Source: Setoptus koraiensis (lineage: Eukaryota; Arthropoda). From it: 64,000 bases of DNA. Under the pieces are notes generated by a model. It was not told the DNA's origin, ran no database searches, and was given only the letters and a program-made list of their open reading frames with translations. The position numbers and the translations under genes are program-made. The stretch spans positions 3,968,001 through 4,032,000 of the forward strand of contig CM106586.1 of NCBI GenBank assembly GCA_048013815.1, written 5' to 3'. Shown here piece by piece: positions 24,093-35,602 of the stretch (positions are counted from its first letter, which is position 1; each line of letters opens with the position of its first letter).

Positions 24093-24190
24093 GACACAAA
24101 ATACTTGGCACAAAATTGTCGGCACAAAATATTTGGCACAAAATATTTGGCACAAAATTGTCGGCACGGAATCGCCGGCACAAAACATCG
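24093..24190. repeat. 14-bp minisatellite (GGCACAAAATATTT)n
   Basis: Seven copies that differ mostly in the last four bases (ACTT, TGTC, ATTT, CGCC). Confidence 0.92.
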
Positions 24191-25849
24191 GGCCGCTGGC
24201 AGTGCCCATCGCGGCCATATCAAATTTTTCAAATAAATAAAAATAAAGCGCTGGCCGGCCCAGTTACAACCGGTCGCAACCGCTGGGCAAACAGGGGCCC
24301 AACAGCCTCTTTTGCTTGTATTTTCGCCTATGTTTTCGCCTGTTTTTGCCCGTTTTCGCCTGCATTTTTGGACGTGTTGAGTGACGCGATTCGAGCCATG
24401 ATAACCCCATGTAAACGTTATGTAACACAATCTACTTGTTCCACTTTTGCCCTCGGTCGAGGCTTCAAATTAGCAAGGTGACTATGCGTGTGTGCGTGTG
24501 TGTGCGCGTGGCACGTGTTTATATTTGTCCAGTGTCGCTGTGCCGGTTTTGCGGTTTGCTGTGCACGACAAGATATTTGTTGTTGTGACTGGATGACGTA
24601 ATTTATTGTGCTTGATACTAAGTGTGTCGTGTCTTTTTGTTGCGCAACAACAACACGAGCGCATCAGCGCCAGCATCAGATCGGATCAGATATACAGACA
24701 GTTATACACACAAGATACAGCCCGACATGCATGTTACGCAATACAAATGTGCGTGCTTCAGTTGACACGTCACCATTGCTGCTGCTGTTGCGCAACAACA
24801 ATACAAGTATTTATAGTATAAACTTTATCTGCATATATAAATAGAGAAAAGAAGAAAAAACTAGCTGACAGATTCAATCTCTACAACGGAAATGATTATG
24901 TTGCGGCGTTGGGGCCCGCAATCCGCACCAAGGCCCGCAATCCGCAGCGAGGCCGTGACGGCTGCATTAAGCTGTATCTAATAATCGGCGTCTTATTATA
25001 AGCGCGATCTAGGCGTGCGATAGATGCATGCAAGCGCGCGCGCGCGGATATAATGCTTGGCCTCATTCCGGTTGCGTTAGTTTGGTTTGCTTGTCCAGTG
25101 CAACATTAATAGTTGTCGACTGGCTTGCCATGGCCTCGAGCCGGCCATTCGCGCCCCTTCGGCCAATGGGGCCAATTCGAGCCAATTCGGCCCAATTGGC
25201 CCCATTGGCCGGCCAGCCCAATGCGCAACGAATGCCGGCCAGCCGAGCCACCAACAACAAAGTGCGTCTGTCCGGCAACATTGATTGATGCGACCACTGT
25301 CACTGTCATTGTCGCTGTCAGTGTGTCCAGTCGATCCAGTCGCCCAGTTAGTAGTTGGCCGCTGTTGGCTCAGCTAATAAACATCGTCATCAATGAATAT
25401 CATTTTGACGGGCCCATTCGGACAGGCTCGACATATCGTGCGCAGACAGACAGCGATTGTCTGACTGCGATTTGTAACAACGCACTCACTTTGTTTGTCT
25501 GTCACCGTCTCGGGCCCGCTGGCTGCACTGGGCCCCATTGGGCCCCAGTTGGCCCCACCAGCTGGCTGCGCAGCGGCTGCACAGCTCGCCAGTGGCTGCT
25601 CGCTCGTGGGCTCATCCGCTCATCGGCTCACCGGTCAGTATGGGCGAGGCAGCCGTGAGCAGCGAGCGGCTCGGCGCAAAGTTGGCGCAAAGTTGGCACA
25701 AAGTTGGCTCGCACGCACAATTCGCGACGCGCAACACGAACGATTGCAGCGCGAGCAAAAAGAGGACCCACCAACAACCGACAAACAACAAAGGCTCGCC
25801 AGTGTGCTTAAGCGATAAAACTGCCACCTGTGCCGCCCGTGACACCTAG

Positions 25850-25961
25850 CGACGACGACAACAGCGGCAGCGACAACAACAACAGCGACAACAACAGCGA
25901 CGACAACAGCGACGACAACAGCGACGACAACAGCGACAACGACAACAGCAGCAACAACAAC
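25850..25961. repeat. GAC/AAC triplet minisatellite with 15-bp period
   Basis: CGACGACAACAG units recur every 15 bases. The plus strand reads as Asn/Asp/Ser repeats. Intronic. Confidence 0.85.
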
Positions 25962-26473
25962 GTGGCACTGTCATCGAGCCACCACCGACAGTTACACGTC
26001 ACACCAAACACTTACAACGGGCGCATATCGCACCAGGTGAGCGCGATATTCACACCAGGTGACTTATGTTTATCGGCACAAATATATAACGGGCAGCATA
26101 TAAGGTTGTGTTGTTAATGTTACGTAATGTAATATGTTACCTATGTTGTCTCATCTTGGTGGCTCCCGTGGTCTGTTTGTTTGTGCGCGCTTTATCTGTT
26201 TCGTTTGTTTACAGGTAGAGGCGCTGTTACTGTTGTCGGCCGTTACTGTTGGCGGCAATCAAGTGATATTATGCACTGGTCGGCAGTGGACAAGTTGTTT
26301 TAAGCGCCCAATATAGCCGAATACTTGAATAGAATTGAACTTTGTCTGACAGCAAGCTGTAGGCAAACAGCTCGCCAACGTCACAATGGACAGATAACGG
26401 TTTGTCAGGCAACATTGTCTGTGGCTCTCAAGTTGTTTGGCCCAGACAAATTGTCTGACATTGTGTTTCTGGG

Positions 26474-26501
26474 GCGCCGTCTAGACGCCACTAGACGGCG
26501 C
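26474..26501. repeat. Hairpin, 11-bp perfect arms, 6-base loop
   Basis: GCGCCGTCTAG (26474-26484) pairs with CTAGACGGCGC (26491-26501). Confidence 0.92.
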
Positions 26502-27162
26502 TCACACTGGCGACCCCTTGCACGTGCCCGCTCACACGTTGTCAGCCGGTCAGACAGGTGAGATGCGGCTGACAAAGGGTTTACCTTGTGAGCTCACAAC
26601 AGTCAGGGTAACTGCCAGTTACTGACTGGTGCGGCCAGGACGAGCAGTCGACACAAGTGGCGGACAGGACTAAATAATGATAAAAATGAATAAATATATA
26701 GATAATAAGAATTAGCAGCGGGCTGAGACGTCGGCGCGACCCAGTGGCTACGATGGAGGCCACAATGGGACCCATTGAATGGGGCGATGGATGAAAATGA
26801 ACGGAACTGACGCGCGTTAGTCGATGGCATAGATAGCGAGCGAGTTAGTTGGCCGTTTGGGCAGCACGAGTTTATGTAATATTGTTGTTGTTGTTGTTGT
26901 TGCCGCCGCTGAACAGGTAGACAAGCCAGACAAATGTCAAGATACAATTAGGCCTCAATGGGACTTGTTTGTGTGTAGTTTTAATGTGTATGCTGTGCTG
27001 TGAAATGGCAAGGCGAGCAGCGTTCGCGAATGAGGCAATATGCTGCACGTGTTGTACGTGTTTGGCGTGGCTTTTCTGCTTAACTGGCCAAGCAAGACTC
27101 GTGCCGGATACTTGCCGAGCGAGTCGCCAGCAAGCGAGTCTCGCTCGAGCACGCGGATGCTT

Positions 27163-27252
27163 CTCTCGGCTTCTTTCGGCTTCTTTCGGCTTCTCTCGGC
27201 CTCTCTCGGCCTCGTTCGGCTTCTCGCGGCCTCGTTCGGCTTCTCGCGGCCG
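27163..27252. repeat. 10-bp minisatellite (TTCTTTCGGC)n
   Basis: About nine units with TCTCTCGGCC and TCTCGCGGCC variants. Confidence 0.9.
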
Positions 27253-28447
27253 CCCCTGTTCGGTAGTCACGAAGAATTGCGCGCCCCGCAACACCGAAGC
27301 AATTGGCGCACTAAACAACAGAACGAGTCAAACAACAGACAGAGTGAGGCGCCAATTTGCTACTGTCTCGCTCGGTGCCGGCGTTGTTTTGTTGTGGGGC
27401 CCGCACGATATTATGTGAGCCGCTATCTTGTTATCTTTTGCGCTGGCACACTTTGCGTTGGGGCCTGCATCGCGGGCATTGTCTAACAGTGTTATTGTCT
27501 GACTAAGACTAAACTCGACTATTAGCGTGGATGAAATTTTGTGGATTTGTTTGTTGTCGTTGCTGTTAAGTTGCTGCCGCCGCCGCCGCCGCCGCTATGT
27601 GCTCTATGAGAGTGTGTGTGCGTGTGTGTGTGTGTGCGTCTGTCTCACCTGTCAAACTGAATGGAACGACATTAAACACGTAAAGCAGAAGGGCAAGAGG
27701 AGCGAGACGCCTCCTCCCCCTCATACTATTATACAATCTGTCTCTATTATATAAGACGCGCGGCACAAATAAACACATACAAAGAGAGATTGATGGTGGC
27801 GGTCAAATTGAATTCCTGTCGCCCCTAGCGGCAAGCGCCAACTGACCGACAGGTAGCTGCTAGCAATAATCTTGCGCACTCTGTCTTGTGTGACATGACG
27901 CGGCATGATGACGCAACTAAGGTTACAGGTAACATGGTTGCGTAAACATGTCATACTGTGTGTTGTGTGCGTCGTCGTCGTCGTCGTCGGGGGAGGGGGG
28001 TCAAAAGTTGATTAACAGTCTTGGCCAAACAACGGTGCCCGCCTGCCCGTGCCACAACAATGCCAGCACCAGGTACCACAAGCAAGCGCGCGTGTATGAG
28101 GCCGCTGTAATAAGAATTATTATTATGTAATATTCTCTCATGCGCCACTACCACGTGCTGCTGGCCACTACGTGATATGAATGACCCCATAAGTGTTGTT
28201 GTCGGACATGATGCAAGCGACGGCAGCCAGACAGGGTCCAGCAAAACAACGGCGAGAAGTGTTACAATGGCCACACTTGTAAATGGCTCGCTGTAATCGG
28301 CTGGCCAGCCAAGCCGATGCCGCCGGCCAGTGAAACAAAATAAGAATCATCATCTACTCAAATCAAGCGTTCGCCATCGATGTAAATTCGCTGGCGCGCA
28401 TTAGCCCGCCATTGAGGCGCTATTTTTGTTGCCGTTTCCGAGAAAAA

Positions 28448-28537
28448 GCCCACTGCCAACGAGAAGTTGCCCGCTGCCAACGAGAAGTTGCCCGCTGCCA
28501 ACGAGAAATTGCCCGCTGCCAACGAGAAATTGCCCGC
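28448..28537. repeat. 21-bp minisatellite, four copies
   Basis: The unit is GCCCGCTGCCAACGAGAAGT plus T. Being 21 bp long, it keeps one frame open as PAANEKL repeats; I treat that as chance. Confidence 0.92.
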
Positions 28538-28599
28538 GAGAATATTCTTGCATTCCGATATTCCCGTGCCGCATTCGTTGCCGCGTCCGTTGTTTTTGC

Positions 28600-28690
28600 A
28601 CCGCTCGTTGTTTGGGCGCCGCATCGTTGCTTGGGCGCCCCTCGTTGTTTGGGCGCCCCTCGTTGTTTGGGCGCCATTTGTTATTTTGGC
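28600..28690. repeat. 18-bp minisatellite (CTCGTTGTTTGGGCGCCC)n
   Basis: Four to five units, decaying to TTTGTTATTTTGGCGCCA at the right end, 60 bases after the 21-bp array. Confidence 0.9.
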
Positions 28691-28886
28691 GCCAAAACGG
28701 GCGACAGCAGCAGCATCGAAATGAGGCCAACAAGCCAACACAATGTGACAATATGGCGCCTTCGCCCACGCGGCACCTGTTTGCAGTGAATGGGGCCCGC
28801 ATCAAACAATGTGTCAGCAACGTGATGAGAGTTGCCCCCTGTTTTGTTCTCGCGCTGCCACATCATCCCGTCACAGATCTTGCTGG

Positions 28887-28909
28887 GGCCCGACGGGCCT
28901 CGTCGGGCC
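28887..28909. repeat. Hairpin, 9-bp perfect arms, 5-base loop
   Basis: GGCCCGACG and CGTCGGGCC flank GGCCT. The left arm contains the GGGGCCC word. Confidence 0.9.
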
Positions 28910-29117
28910 ACGGCGCCTTGTTAGCGGCTGAGCAGGTCGACCGGAGAAGATTATCATGGATATTATATTAATAATGCCATTATTATTATTGGCATCATTA
29001 TTTGTTGTGTGTTTGTTTGTTTGTTCGTGGGCCCCTGTTTGCGCTGGCAGCGCCGCTATGCAAATACCCGTGATCACGCGATGATAACAACTGCACAACT
29101 GAATCTCTTTGTGCTGC

Positions 29118-29245
29118 TTGTTGTGCTAGTTGTTGTGCCCTTTGTTGTGCTAGTTGTTGTGCCGGTTGTTGTGCCGGTTGTTGTGCCGGTTGTTGTGCCG
29201 GTTGTTGTGCCGGTTGTTGTGCCGGTTGTTGTGCTGATTGTTGGG
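29118..29245. repeat. 12-bp minisatellite (TTGTTGTGCCGG)n
   Basis: About ten copies. The first ones vary as TTGTTGTGCTAG and TTGTTGTGCCCT. Confidence 0.93.
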
Positions 29246-29354
29246 CGACAACGAGGCACAGCGAGCAGATAAGTAGCCGCTTGTGGCCAATGGTGGGGCC
29301 CGGATCGCTGGCGCTCGCTGTTCTCGCAGAGCCTCTATGATAGAGGGCTCATTG

Positions 29355-29422
29355 TTTTTGCGCCCGCTCACACTGAGGCCCGCGCTAAACTTTAGCGGCT
29401 AAAGTGTGAGTAGGCGCAAAAA
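29355..29422. repeat. 68-base inverted repeat, 20-base arms with two mispairs
   Basis: TTTTTGCGCC..CTCACACT (29355-29374) pairs with AGTGTGAG..GGCGCAAAAA (29403-29422). The enclosed loop holds a second small palindrome, GCTAAACTTTAGC. Confidence 0.9.
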
Positions 29423-31260
29423 GCGCAAGCAAGCCGCTAATAAGGGCGCCCCACTAATAGAGGCCACTCTTGACCACTCGGTGATGTTGCAAAAAAACGT
29501 TGTGCATGAGCGCGCCTACGTGTGTCGTCTTAATTATGTTTTCACACAGCTCGCATAAATATGAGATATGAGCGAAGATGCAGTTGGCTAATTACAATAA
29601 ATTTTCACGCCAACAGCGCGCCACTTCATGAATCATGGCGCCGATGCGCCCACTAGTGTGCGAGCCGCGCCCCACTGTCGCCATGACTACTTAATCTGGC
29701 CACCTCGAAAGGGAGCCTCCGTTCGGGCGTTGGAGCCCCGAAGTTGGCCGGCAACCCAATCACGCAAAGTGCGCAGTGCGGCCAGCTCAGTGCAGTGTCC
29801 GGTGTTGTGATATAATCACTTGTTTAGCCGCTTACTTACCGGGCCATTGGAGAACGCTGGCCAGCCCGGTGAGGCCCGGTGAGGCCCAGTGAGGCCCGGC
29901 GAGCCCGGTCAGCGAAAATTGTCTCATGTTCACCTGTGCGAATTGAAATACTTTATTAGTGGCGGTTTATCTCTGGTTGTTAGCTGCGTGTTTAGTTGTC
30001 TAGTTCAGTTGGGGGCCACAGTTAAGCCAGTTACAAGGTTGGTGCGCGCGCCGCGCGTATCCCGGCGAGCAAAGCGTCTCGTTTTGCATGACTGACACAC
30101 ACTGCCGATGTGCGTACATCCCGGCAACCGAGCCGGCATTGGGGGGCCCCGCAACAGCGCGACGCATTGGGGCGACGCAAGCGCCACAAACACAAAGCAA
30201 TTGCAACTTATCCATTGTGGGCCAAATCCCAAATATGGTACATGCACACTGTGCTGCACTGTGGCGCAAAGAATGGGCCCATTCAACTGTGATTACATAA
30301 CGAGCAATAATTGTAGTTAATATGGCTAGTGCTGCCGCTAGTTCAATTGAAGCGAGACCCCCCCCTCCCCTCGCCCCGCACGCCAAAGAGCCCCGGCTCA
30401 CATAAACTATTATCTAAGTCCCGCTGGCCGTTGCAAAGCCGCAGCCGCTCCAGAGCTGCCCACTGCAAAATGTTTCCCCGAGTGACCGCACTTTAGTGGG
30501 GCCCGTCGCAGTGCCATGGACGCCGCAGAGAGCGGGTGCTGGCTCGCAATGGTCGTGATCAAAATGATTAAAATGAGCAAACGAGCTTAGCCTGATCTAT
30601 CTCGTTTGTGCGCGCCAAGCTCGCCGAGAAGATAAGGTGAGAATGGGGCCCGCCGCCGGTGGACTTAATTTAATTTAATTCTGCTGAATTAAATTCAATT
30701 GAGGTCTATTTAATTTGCTCTCTAATTTGATTCAATTCAATAACTCAACGACAATCAAGCTAACAAGTGGCCGGCCATTCGCAAGCGTTTAAACTGGCCA
30801 CTCGTTGGTCACTACGGGTCAGTCGTCGGTCTCTTTATTTGACCAATGGGCCCAGTTAGCCGATGGGGCCCTCATCGGCAACTGAGGGGCCCACTGAACT
30901 AAGCTGACCAATTGGCCGCTATTGATAAGCGCCATTGATGGGGTGCGCGCGAACATCCAAGTGTGATGTATTATCAATGTTTGTTTGTTTGCTCAGTTGG
31001 GCCAATTGATTTGACATTTGCCAACACTTGCTGCACAATTGTTCAATACACTCAACTGTCCGCCGGCACACTGGCCGTCATTATCCGATTACCGCCGGCG
31101 ACTAGCATTTCCATTCAGACGGGATAATCGAATGAGGGGCGCCAGCGCGCGGCCACGCTCGTGACTCACGATTCAAAAAGTAAAATCTAAATTGGCGCCA
31201 ACAGTGGCCAGATTTCCTCGTGCATGTAAATATGGTCACGATCGGTGGCCGGCCGGCCCG

Positions 31261-31368
31261 TTACTCGCGGACATTCGCGGACATTCGCGGACATTCGCGG
31301 ACATTCGCGGACATTCGCGGACATTCGCGGACACTCGCGGATATTCGCGGACACTCGCGGATATTCGG
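31261..31368. repeat. 10-bp minisatellite (ACATTCGCGG)n, about 11 copies
   Basis: Copies are nearly identical on the left and alternate ACACTCGCGG with ATATTCGCGG on the right. Confidence 0.95.
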
Positions 31369-32214
31369 GCGCAGCGTCGCCCTCGCATGCGCTGGCCGCT
31401 CATCAATAGCGCTCGTTGCCGTCGCTGGGCGCCCTCGCGCCGCAACACTGCAACCCTAACAAACCTTAAGTGCCCGATGAGCGCGTGCGGCTGGCCAGCG
31501 CGAGCAATTGATCGGCAGGCCGAGAAAAGGGGCCAAGAAAACAATTGCCCGCCGACAAACATCATAAGCGGGCGCGGGCGAAAATCTTATACTTTTGTGT
31601 GCTCGTGTTGCCAGTTTACCGCGCCACAGCCGGGCCCACCGGCCCCACTAACAAATCTTGATATATCGACTGACTAATATGTTATTGCGTAATAGGAAAC
31701 CCCTGTCCGCTGGCGCCATCATCTGGCCGGCGCACTGGCCGGCACAGCTCTGGCTCGGAGCCTCTGAGTGCTATTTGGGGCTCCTTGGGCCGGCTCGCGC
31801 AAGTTGCTCGTGCAAGTTGCACGCGTTGGCAGCGCGCTGCCACGAGCTGGCCACGGCGCAGTCGCCATGCCTGCAGATACATCTGAAATCTATTTATCTC
31901 TCGTTCGCTGGCGAGCTCGCCGGCGCGTTCTCGTGTAGCGTTCGCGTGTCTATAGGGGCGAAATCGTCTCGGCGAGATACCGAGCGAGCGCGACAGAGAG
32001 ACAGCGCAGTAGATAGTGCTGGCGGTGGTATATTTCGCTAATAGTATTAGCGATATATATATATATATATTATTGCGTGGTATTGGTGTATTCGCGCACT
32101 AGAGCAGAAGTGATTTGTTTGACTCTGGCTACGTCTAGATAGATGCACTTTCTCGATTAATGGCCACCCACGCCCATTTTCTTGGCAGCGAGCACAACAC
32201 AATGTTTGGCGAGT

Positions 32215-32236
32215 CGCCTAGCTGCGTTCGCGACTC
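32215..32236. repeat. Dispersed 22-bp repeat, copy B
   Basis: Identical to 12265-12286. Here a GAGTCGC at 32211 also pairs with GCGACTC at the right end, making a 7-bp stem. Confidence 0.85.
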
Positions 32237-32523
32237 CTTTGTTTTGCTGCTGCTATTGCTGCTGGCGCGCTACTAGCCATGGCTGGATGCCACCGTTCGC
32301 TTGGTGCGCCTCTCGGCCCTCCTTGCCGTTCTCGGCTAACACTTCTTTGCCCTTGTTCGGCCCCTCTTTGGCCCTCTTTCGCTGGCTGCTTCTTTTTCTC
32401 GGGCGCCCCTTCTCCCCTTCTCCCCAGCCCTCCACCCCCCAACTCAAACTGGCGCTGTGCCGGCGATTTGCGCGCATATCATCAAAAACAACCTAATATA
32501 TACACGCGCGCAAAGCTCAAAAT

Positions 32524-32564
32524 GCTGCTCGCTGGGGCCCGCGTGCCGGGCCCCAGCGAGCAGC
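32524..32564. repeat. Hairpin, 17-bp perfect arms, 7-base loop
   Basis: GCTGCTCGCTGGGGCCC (32524-32540) and its exact reverse complement (32548-32564) flank GCGTGCC. Both arms end on the GGGGCCC word. Confidence 0.95.
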
Positions 32565-32659
32565 GTGTAGCGCCCATTATTGCCACCGTTATACATTGAG
32601 ACATTGAACAACAACAACAACAACAACAACAAAAAGACAAAGAGCTCTCGCTCGCTTTT

Positions 32660-32930
32660 TCTCTTGCCACTCTCTCTCTCTTGCCGGCGCGCAGCTCTTG
32701 TTCCAGTTCCAGTTCTCGCCGCTATACAAACATCAATGGGCCCCGATCAATCTTCGGCAATTTTTTCTTCCCTCCAGCCAACCTTTCACCCCGTCTCCCT
32801 TTCTCCTTTCCCCTTTCTCTTTTCGCCTTTCGCCTTTTGCCTCTTTCCCCCTGTCTCCTCCGCTCCCTGGCTCCCCGTCTCCTTTTCTCCTTTTTTCCCG
32901 ATCTCTGCCCATTGCTCCCCCCCCGCCATG
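32660..32930. repeat. Pyrimidine-rich tract
   Basis: Long T/C-dominated DNA (CTTTCTCCTTTCCCCTTTCT and similar) with few purines. It could form triplex DNA and keeps a Ser/Pro/Phe/Leu-rich frame open by composition alone. Confidence 0.8.
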
Positions 32931-33182
32931 TACAACTGGACTGTGTGTACCAGTGCTGCTGCCGCCGCCGCCGATTCTTTTATCTCGCTCGCTCCATCTT
33001 TCATTCCGACGTTCTCATCTGGCAAGTCGGTCTTATCTGTTGCAAATCAACTTTTGGGCTGGCACAAATCTGACATCGATGATGGTCACTATTCGTGTGT
33101 ATGTGTCAGTTTGCTGACAGTCCGCCGCAGTGTGTCCAGTCGGCTGCTCGCCGCTTCGAATCGCTTTGTTGTTGTTGTTGTC

Positions 33183-33213
<31 letters not shown>

Positions 33214-33752
33214 TTGTCCGACGACTACCGCAAATCTTATTTAGTCAGCGCCGGCTGCTTAATTGGCCCACCATTGGTAACCATTACAACTATTACAATT
33301 CCACCCACGCAAAAAAAAATCTCACTCAGCTGGCGCAAGACGGCAAGCTTGCCGATCCATCGGGCCGGGCGCACCTCCATCACATTGTGCCGGCCGGGCG
33401 CCGCAGTGTGATGGCGCCACAGTGGCCCAGCGGGGGACAGGACAAATATCGGCGCCGCGCCGGTTTGCCGCTAGTTGATATAGTAGTTTATGGCGCTCGG
33501 AACCCGAGCAACATCCCAGATCATGCGCCACTTTTATTAATTACTACTCTCTAGTCTGTTGACCAGCCAGTGTATCTCCTCTTATTACTTTATATATATC
33601 GTCATGTGTCGCTAGGTGCCTCCGTGCGCCCCCCATGTGCCTTTATGTGCGCGAAAGCGATCGCTGCGAAACGATATATGTTTACAGCGTCACGTAACCG
33701 TTTGCGCGACTTAACTCTCAAATTACACAACTTGGCCGGCCTACCTTTGCGT

Positions 33753-33870
33753 CAGGCCCTGTGTCTAGGCCCCGTGTCTAGACCCTGTGCCTGGGCTCTG
33801 TGCTGGGGGCCCTGTAGGCAGGCATTGTAGCCAGGCATTGTAGGCAGGCCTTGTAGGTAGGCCGCATAGG
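33753..33870. repeat. Decayed 12-13-bp minisatellite (GGCCCTGTGTCTA-like)
   Basis: Repeated CTGTGTCTAGGC, CTGTGCCTGGGC and TTGTAGGCAGGC variants show an old array. Confidence 0.75.
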
Positions 33871-34150
33871 TGGGTCGCCCTTGCGAGTGGGCTGGAGCGG
33901 GTTTGCAAGCGGCGCTAGGTCGCTAGGCGCAAGCGGCAACTTGGTCCGGTTTGGTGGCGCTCGTTTTTTGTTTGTCTTGCGCTGCGCGTTTATTATTGCC
34001 ACCAGTGTGTGTCACCAGTCTGCAACTGGCACCCCCTCAAATTGCGCTGATGAGCCATATAAGTTATATAATAATATAACCGCCGACAGCCCCACAAACA
34101 ACGAATGTCGAGCCGGCCCGGCCGCCAACAAATGCGGGGGCCGGCTTTAT

Positions 34151-34168
34151 GCCGAGCGGCCGCTCGGC
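34151..34168. repeat. 18-base perfect palindrome
   Basis: GCCGAGCGGCCGCTCGGC is self-complementary and contains a NotI-type GCGGCCGC core. Confidence 0.92.
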
Positions 34169-34394
34169 GCAAGCTTTGGGCGGTCGGGCTATATTGGCAG
34201 GATGTTGGGCAGATTATTAACACTTTGTTCTAGATGCAACAACGCTGCCAGCGCCAGGGGGAGCCTTCAAACGAAATTCAAATGCCGCGGTAATGGACAT
34301 GGCGCCAACGTTGCCCGGGTTGCCCAACCCAAATAGCCAGATATAGCCAGCTAAATGATTGGCGACCCCCCGCCAAGAAGGCTGCACTTTTTGT

Positions 34395-34404
34395 GCGTGT
34401 GCGT

Positions 34405-34460
<56 letters not shown>

Positions 34461-34469
34461 GCGTGTGCG
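34395..34469. repeat. (GT/GC)n microsatellite
   Basis: GCGTGT units at both ends surround a pure (GT)n core. Confidence 0.93.
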
Positions 34470-35560
34470 AGGGGGTGGGGGGCGCCCAACGTCAGTCAGC
34501 CGGTTGATCCAACAAACAACCGCAGCAACAGCAACGGCGACAGTTACACCGAACGATGGGGCCCCAAAAGAACTCAGGCGCAACTTATAACTTACTTACT
34601 GGCCGCTGTGGCGCCGCTCGTGGCGCTGCGCGACCAGCCATGAAATGTACTCGTCGCTACCATCGCTCGCTGTCTATCCGCAATTGATGTCGCTCGGCGT
34701 CTCGGCGTCGCTTGGCCTCGCTTGCTGGCGCCCCAACCGGCTGCACGAGCAAACTAAATTCAGCTCAAAATCACAGCGTCTTGCACAGCGATACGGCACA
34801 GCCAACTGGCCCGCAACTGTGCCCAACTCGTGCCCGCCACACTCCACACAAATCCAGACTCTCCGGCCGACACTGTCCAGCGGGCCCCATTGTGCATATT
34901 GTGCCCGTGCCCCAATAAATTGTCAGCCAATATGCCCATGTGCACAGGTGACACCGACACTCGGCAGCGCCAAATTTGAACGCTGCTCTGGTCCGACCAA
35001 ATTGGTCACCAAAATTTGGTTACCAAAATTTGTGGTGCAACTTACAATTGTGTCAGACATGGTGTGATTGCAGCGCTTTGCACCACCGACCGCTCAGCCC
35101 CGCCGGACTGTCAGCGGCAATGGGCGTGCCGACCCGCGGCCGTTGGGTAACCGCATCTGCGGGCTTGACCGGCCAGTGACCGGGCTACTGTTGTTTTCGA
35201 AGACACTGTCAAGTAGGGCTCGCTGTTGCACAAATCGGGCTGCCGAGCAAAGGGTAGCAAAGGTATCAAATAACGGTATTGTGTCATCATTGGGCATTCA
35301 ATTAGTTTGTTGTTTATTTGTTCGTATGAGGTACAATATTATTACGTAAGCACGTTATATGTATGATAATAATATTGTTAACGTTACGTGTGTGTGTGTG
35401 TGTGTGTGTGTCGGCCTTGGCGCTGCAATGTAAAATAATGTCAGCCGGTTGTGGGCATTGTTTGCGGTGGCTTGCGTTTGCGTTGCCGGGCCGCGGCCAA
35501 AATGACAATTGTGTGACAAGGCCACACAGTGGTCAGCCGATAGCTACATTTGACGTGCAT

Positions 35561-35602
35561 ATTGTTTTGATATTGTTTTGATGCGCAATACATCAAAACA
35601 AT
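35561..35602. repeat. Arm-arm-loop-antiarm hairpin
   Basis: ATTGTTTTGAT (35561-35571) is followed directly by ATTGTTTTGATG (35572-35583), a 7-base loop, and CATCAAAACAAT (35591-35602). Either direct copy can pair with the antiarm. Confidence 0.92.

Larger units (their letters stand above)
21001..29000. other. Intron block rich in short-unit minisatellites
   Basis: It holds arrays of 7 bp (21637-21770), 15 bp (22396-22506), 14 bp (24093-24190), 15 bp GAC/AAC (25850-25961), 10 bp (27163-27252), and the neighbouring 21- and 18-bp arrays (28448-28690). It also has (CA)n at 23830-23862 and hairpins at 26474-26501, 26598-26612 and 28887-28909. Frames such as PAANEKL repeats are array translations. 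No gene seen. Confidence 0.7.

Noticed and set aside
28467-28724. Repeat protein with PAANEKL units
   Set aside because: It is the direct translation of a 21-bp minisatellite. No splice or promoter context supports it.
32580-33554. 324-codon open frame on the plus strand
   Set aside because: It is made of CAA, pyrimidine-rich and GTT tracts, giving poly-Asn, Ser/Pro/Phe and poly-Val. It has no domain, no typical codon use, and lies within a repeat-rich intron.
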